Shown piece by piece: positions 60,306 through 64,000 of a stretch of DNA of 64,000 nt; the first letter of the stretch is position 1, and each line of letters opens with the position of its first letter. The DNA is from CAZWVI01 sp964637165 (GTDB lineage: Bacteria; Planctomycetota; UBA1135), in the NCBI GenBank assembly GCA_964637165.1, contig CAZWVI010000014.1, positions 9,330 to 73,329 of the forward strand, given 5' to 3'. Both the position numbers and the translations under genes were made by a program. The notes beneath the pieces are model-generated. The model made no database searches, was not told the origin of the DNA, and saw nothing but the letters and a program-made list of their open reading frames with translations.

Positions 60306-63300
60306 ATGAATTACCGCGAAGAGGCTAAACTTAGAACGAGAATGCTCATGTCTAGACGCTTCAAATTTAACTCACTCAGCTGGCTCTTGATGGTGCCGGC
60401 CTTGCTTACGTGGTCGTGCTTTGGCGGCAGTGAGCTCTCCCAATCAGAAGGTGAAACTGCCGGCGACTTCAGCGTCACCGGAGTTAACATTAATGATGGG
60501 TCCGTCTGGGAGATAAACCGCCGTATTCGTATTTCTTTCAATCACCCGATTGATCCAACTTCTATTGGCTTTGATTCAATTCAAATTATTCCAATTTCCT
60601 CGGCTCTTGGTGGACGTCCAGTCACTGGATCTTTTTCCTTGGAAGCTGGGTCCAACGATCAAGTTGTTGTCTTTAATCCTAATTGTCCTACTAATGAAGA
60701 TAGTACTGATGGGGCATTTTTGCCAGGCGGCTACGAGTACCGATTGCAATTCCCAACCCACTCATCGTTTGGACAAAACGTACTTCGCGATACTGGTGGG
60801 CATCAATTAGAAATTGGTATCTCGCGGTCATTCTTCACGCCATCTCCTCCGTCACAGAGTTTATTTATCGATGAAAACCCCGACCCTGCTGCGGTTAGTA
60901 ATATTTCATGGCCGGAGCGTTTAAATACTTTTACCGATCCTGAACCAGTGGTTGTGGTTAACTTTGACCAATCAATTGATGGTCGTCAAGCAAACTTAAG
61001 CGATACTAATATTTATATTGAGTATTCAGATGATACTTTGACAAACGTTGCAACAGCAACATTTGCAAATGGCTTGCGCCTGCCTGGAACATGGGTTTTA
61101 AGCCAAAACTGCACTGATTCAGGAGCACTACTTAATTTTCAAATATCAGGCATTTTGCCGGTCGATCGCGCCATGCGGTTGATTGTTGAAAATTCATTCA
61201 CAGATATTGTTGGACAGACTGGCCAAGTTCAATGGGTCTCAGTTATTCATGAAAATCCAACTTTGGAAGAAGTTTATAACGGAGCACTTTTTGGTTGGAC
61301 CGAAAGCGACGAAACCGTTGACGAATTTGTCGATTGGTTTGACGATGAAACATTGTTAGATGTCGAGGCCTCTTTATCTTCACCGATTGCAGAATTTGCT
61401 GATGGTGCGATGCGTGCAAGTTTTGATTACCCGGGACAATTTGTTTCGCCGGATCAAGACTTTTTCATGGACGAGTCATCGAAAGAAATAAGTACTGATG
61501 GGCAAGTGTTAGTTACTGATTCATTGAACCGCAACTTCACGGTTTATAATGGTGTTCTTTATTGTGATGATTTTTACATTGCAAGTGGTTCAACTTTGCG
61601 AGCAATGGGAACTAACCCGTTAATTATTTACGCTCAAGGAAAAGTTGAAATTCAAGGCAAGATAAATGTGAGTGGTCTCAATTCTCACTGGCCAACAAGT
61701 TTGAACTCACCGCAGTTTCCAGAGGGTCCAATTATGGGTCAGTGTGGTGGTGGCCTCGGTGGAATTGCCTCACTTCAGGGCTTGACTGAAACACTTCGTG
61801 GCGAGCCAGGCAATGGTGCTTTTGGTGCGGTTGCCGCCGGTGGCGGTGGCGGCGAGGGCGGAGTTCAACAACGCAGCAACATCGGTTCGTCTGCAACTGA
61901 AACTGCGCACGTAATGGCCGCAGGCGGCGGCGGTGGGTCATTTGCTCTGACCAGTAATGTGGCGATATGGAAGAACGACTGGACCAGCGATGAAAAGCCC
62001 AGTAGTGCGGACAATAGTGGGCCTGACCACTATCACCAGTACCAAAACTTGTGGCCGGATGGCCATTGGAAAGGTCCAGAAGAGCGGTTAAATCCCCAGG
62101 ATCCTTTCCACTTTATGTACGAGACATCCCTCGATGGTTTGGTTGCCCCTGAACTTCCGGTTTACGGTGGTGAAGATGGAATGCGTTCACCTTCTTATAA
62201 GGCACCAACCGATCCAGGCAATTTCGATGTGACCAATCCGCCAACTTTGCCGCACGGCATTTACGGAATGGAGGATGAAATGATTGATATCGTGATTCCT
62301 GCAGACCCAGCGACTGCGACGGGATTTGACCCAGACTGGTGGGTAAATGAAAGTCCGACTCCGGACCACGCGATTTTTGTGGCAAGCCCAATTGCTGATG
62401 GGCACCCAACGAATGGGCCTGACCCTGGGCGCGCCGGAGAATCAATTTTCTCTGATGACGGAAACACCGGAAACGATTTCTGGGGATCGCGTTTAAACGA
62501 TGATGGCACGGTAACTCGCGGTGAATTACTTGCTCCATGGGCCGGTTCTGGCGGTGGCGCAAGTGGCGACTCGCAAACTATGAGTCGCAGTGTTTCTGGC
62601 CAAACAATGCCCCTTCCCGAAGTGTTCCCAGCGCGTCCATTCCCTCCGGGGTCTGGTTGGTATCGCAAGGGTGCCCCTGGCGGCGGCGGTGGTGGACAAC
62701 TTCAAGTAATGGCAATTGGGCCGATTATTATCGGTGGCGACGCGGCCATTTTGGCTAATGGAGGAGTTGGGCACGGTGGCGAGTCCACCATTTACACCTA
62801 CGGGCAAGTGTCTGGTTCAGGTGGCGGCTCAGGTGGCCACATCATCATTCACTCTGCAACCGCGATTGACCTTTCGCAGGTTTATCTTGGTATTGCCAAC
62901 AATCCAAATGATCTTCTTAACTTAAACCCTGAAACTGTGGTTGAAGCGCAAGGCGGTCGCCGCGGTTGGGCAGGTTCATGGAACAGTCGAATTGGCACCG
63001 GCAACATTTACGATGGTAATGGCGATCTGCAATTTAGTCGTGGTGGCGCGGGCGGAAATGGAATCATTCAATTCCACGTTCCCGATCCGGAGAATGATTA
63101 CTTTTGGCCAACCTTGGCCCGGAATGGAATTACGGCTTACATCAAGCCAGGTGCTGGCGGATTTTTGACCAGTCGTCTTGAAGTAATTTTGGACATGTTT
63201 ACTTCGCCGAAGCCGGTTGCATTGTTGCCAATGTTCTCGCCAACATCGCAATTCCAGAGTAAGTGGATTGATACAGGTATGGCCTTTCGCCACCTTGAGG

Positions 63301-63947
63301 GAGTTGGCGATTACCCAGTTTGGTCCGATGCTGACTTTAGTTTTAAGGGAGTCAATACCGTCGATGGAAGAATCGATACTGCAGGATCTAAAGTTACGGC
63401 ACTGCCGGTTATTTTGACAGCACCAGCTGCGGATGGCGTGTTCGCTGCCGCTTCTTTAACCATTCCAAGTGCAGCCAGCGTGTGGTCAGGACAAGAAGAT
63501 TTCTTGCGCCACCCAGCTGCATTGAAAGGGTACTCAGTTTTGCCAGACTCCGCAGGTGCAAGTGAGTTGATAATTGTTGACGCCGAATACGATCGCAGTC
63601 TAGATACTTTGATTATCACGACTGATATTGACGAAGGTGCAATGAATGCGTTAGCGGGTGCTTCATGGTCAATTCGCCCAAGGTTCTTCACTGTGCGTAC
63701 GACAGGAGAACGTGACGGCATGCCTTCTTCAAGTGAGATCATTATCGAGTTCCAGGGAAGTGACGACCCAGAAGGAGGAGCAATCTTGCCATCGTTGACA
63801 ACGTGGACCTCTGACATGTCGGTGTTGGATGGTGTCCGATTCGTTCGTTACCGCACTACGTTCAACATTGATGCGAATGGTGCAGGGGTGTCACCGAGTA
63901 ATCCGCGGCCAGAACTGGAATACATAAAAATTCCATTCAAGTGGTAG
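60306..63947 (+). CDS. Large lipoprotein with Ig-like N-terminus and Gly-rich region
   Basis: Up to 1213 residues. The lipobox LLTWSC follows MSRRFKFNSLSWLLMVPA, so the likely start is ATG 60342 or 60348 rather than 60306. After it, residues ~55-330 contain two bacterial Ig-like segments with WEINRRIRISFNHPID and VVVNFDQSIDGRQ, typical of the SbsA Ig-like family. Residues ~430-900 are rich in Gly (GGGGGEGG, GAPGGGGGGQ, GSGGGSGGH), as in large planctomycete surface proteins. No catalytic motif. It ends in a TAG that opens a stem-loop repeat. Confidence 0.75.
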   Translation: MNYREEAKLRTRMLMSRRFKFNSLSWLLMVPALLTWSCFGGSELSQSEGETAGDFSVTGVNINDGSVWEINRRIRISFNHPIDPTSIGFDSIQIIPISSALGGRPVTGSFSLEAGSNDQVVVFNPNCPTNEDSTDGAFLPGGYEYRLQFPTHSSFGQNVLRDTGGHQLEIGISRSFFTPSPPSQSLFIDENPDPAAVSNISWPERLNTFTDPEPVVVVNFDQSIDGRQANLSDTNIYIEYSDDTLTNVATATFANGLRLPGTWVLSQNCTDSGALLNFQISGILPVDRAMRLIVENSFTDIVGQTGQVQWVSVIHENPTLEEVYNGALFGWTESDETVDEFVDWFDDETLLDVEASLSSPIAEFADGAMRASFDYPGQFVSPDQDFFMDESSKEISTDGQVLVTDSLNRNFTVYNGVLYCDDFYIASGSTLRAMGTNPLIIYAQGKVEIQGKINVSGLNSHWPTSLNSPQFPEGPIMGQCGGGLGGIASLQGLTETLRGEPGNGAFGAVAAGGGGGEGGVQQRSNIGSSATETAHVMAAGGGGGSFALTSNVAIWKNDWTSDEKPSSADNSGPDHYHQYQNLWPDGHWKGPEERLNPQDPFHFMYETSLDGLVAPELPVYGGEDGMRSPSYKAPTDPGNFDVTNPPTLPHGIYGMEDEMIDIVIPADPATATGFDPDWWVNESPTPDHAIFVASPIADGHPTNGPDPGRAGESIFSDDGNTGNDFWGSRLNDDGTVTRGELLAPWAGSGGGASGDSQTMSRSVSGQTMPLPEVFPARPFPPGSGWYRKGAPGGGGGGQLQVMAIGPIIIGGDAAILANGGVGHGGESTIYTYGQVSGSGGGSGGHIIIHSATAIDLSQVYLGIANNPNDLLNLNPETVVEAQGGRRGWAGSWNSRIGTGNIYDGNGDLQFSRGGAGGNGIIQFHVPDPENDYFWPTLARNGITAYIKPGAGGFLTSRLEVILDMFTSPKPVALLPMFSPTSQFQSKWIDTGMAFRHLEGVGDYPVWSDADFSFKGVNTVDGRIDTAGSKVTALPVILTAPAADGVFAAASLTIPSAASVWSGQEDFLRHPAALKGYSVLPDSAGASELIIVDAEYDRSLDTLIITTDIDEGAMNALAGASWSIRPRFFTVRTTGERDGMPSSSEIIIEFQGSDDPEGGAILPSLTTWTSDMSVLDGVRFVRYRTTFNIDANGAGVSPSNPRPELEYIKIPFKW

Positions 63948-63983
63948 GACTCTGACCCCAAACATTGGGTCATAAAGACCCAA
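63945..63983 (+). repeat. Stop-codon-linked stem-loop repeat, copy 3
   Basis: Begins at the stop TAG of the lipoprotein gene: TAGGACTCTGACCC, 8 nt, GGGTCA (63967-63972). The second arm also pairs with a following copy, TTGGGTC-ATAAA-GACCCAA (63965-63983), so alternative hairpins are possible. Confidence 0.7.
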
Positions 63984-64000
63984 AAAAAGGATGTCGGAAA

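Noticed and set aside
63965..63983. Terminator after the last lipoprotein gene
   Set aside because: The stem TTGGGTC-ATAAA-GACCCAA is perfect, but it is followed by A, not T, on the coding strand.

Overview
The window looks like a chromosome segment from a diderm (Gram-negative-type) bacterium, most probably a member of the Planctomycetota. Pointers are the number of very large exported proteins ending in the same ~95-residue module, sulfatase-like enzymes fused to TPR repeats, an enlarged signal peptidase I, FG-GAP and Ig-like surface proteins, and envelope genes such as LptB and FadL. The assignment rests on protein style, not on a marker gene, so it is moderate.

Layout. 1-3773: a tight plus-strand cluster (Nudix fragment, Gfo/Idh/MocA oxidoreductase, radical SAM enzyme, methyltransferase fused to a kinase-like domain with a lost catalytic Asp). 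3774-16974: a fourteen-gene minus-strand run of housekeeping genes (Nudix, HD, argS, apt, FliA/WhiG-type sigma factor, birA, rph, phosphoesterase, rdgB, lepA, lepB, lptB, etfB, etfA), mostly coupled by 1-13 nt overlaps. 16992-22140: PyrK-like electron-transfer subunit, glutamate dehydrogenase, a sulfatase-like lipoprotein, a DUF4937-like protein and a QueD/PTPS enzyme. 22174-26989: a GH39-like secreted protein, tRNA-Pro(GGG), a broken C-type-lectin gene and an M12B-like metalloprotease. 27096-31884: a GAF sensor and a redox locus with two candidate selenoproteins, a degenerate gluzincin-like protein and an ArsC-like protein. 31881-46344: glycerol kinase, GDPD and GlpD, two sulfatase-like/TPR proteins, an aminotransferase, PsuG and outer-membrane proteins. 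46453-52207: an ArsR-type regulator followed by a molybdopterin/4Fe-4S/NrfD thiosulfate- or polysulfide-reductase set and two YeeE/YedE transporters. 52291-63947: secreted proteins, DNA repair (XthA, SMUG1-type glycosylase), a methyltransferase, an FG-GAP protein and a 1213-residue lipoprotein.

The most notable result is the 28168-31884 locus. Two genes contain a single in-frame UGA. One UGA sits exactly at the first Cys of a TlpA-type CxxC motif (UGGC). The other joins a perfect Sec signal peptide in frame to a thioredoxin-like protein, giving Sec-Cys near the mature N-terminus. In both, a hairpin with an apical CGUG loop lies 18-19 nt after the UGA, as in bacterial SECIS elements. UGA is otherwise used as an ordinary stop in this window. 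No selA, selB, selC or selD gene is present here.

Other recurring patterns: six exported proteins share the C-terminal module; TGACCC-N8-GGGTCA stem-loops begin directly at TAG stop codons; a 29-nt hairpin repeat occurs three times; and many monocistronic genes have a -10-like hexamer 6-7 nt before the start codon and no Shine-Dalgarno sequence, suggesting leaderless mRNAs.
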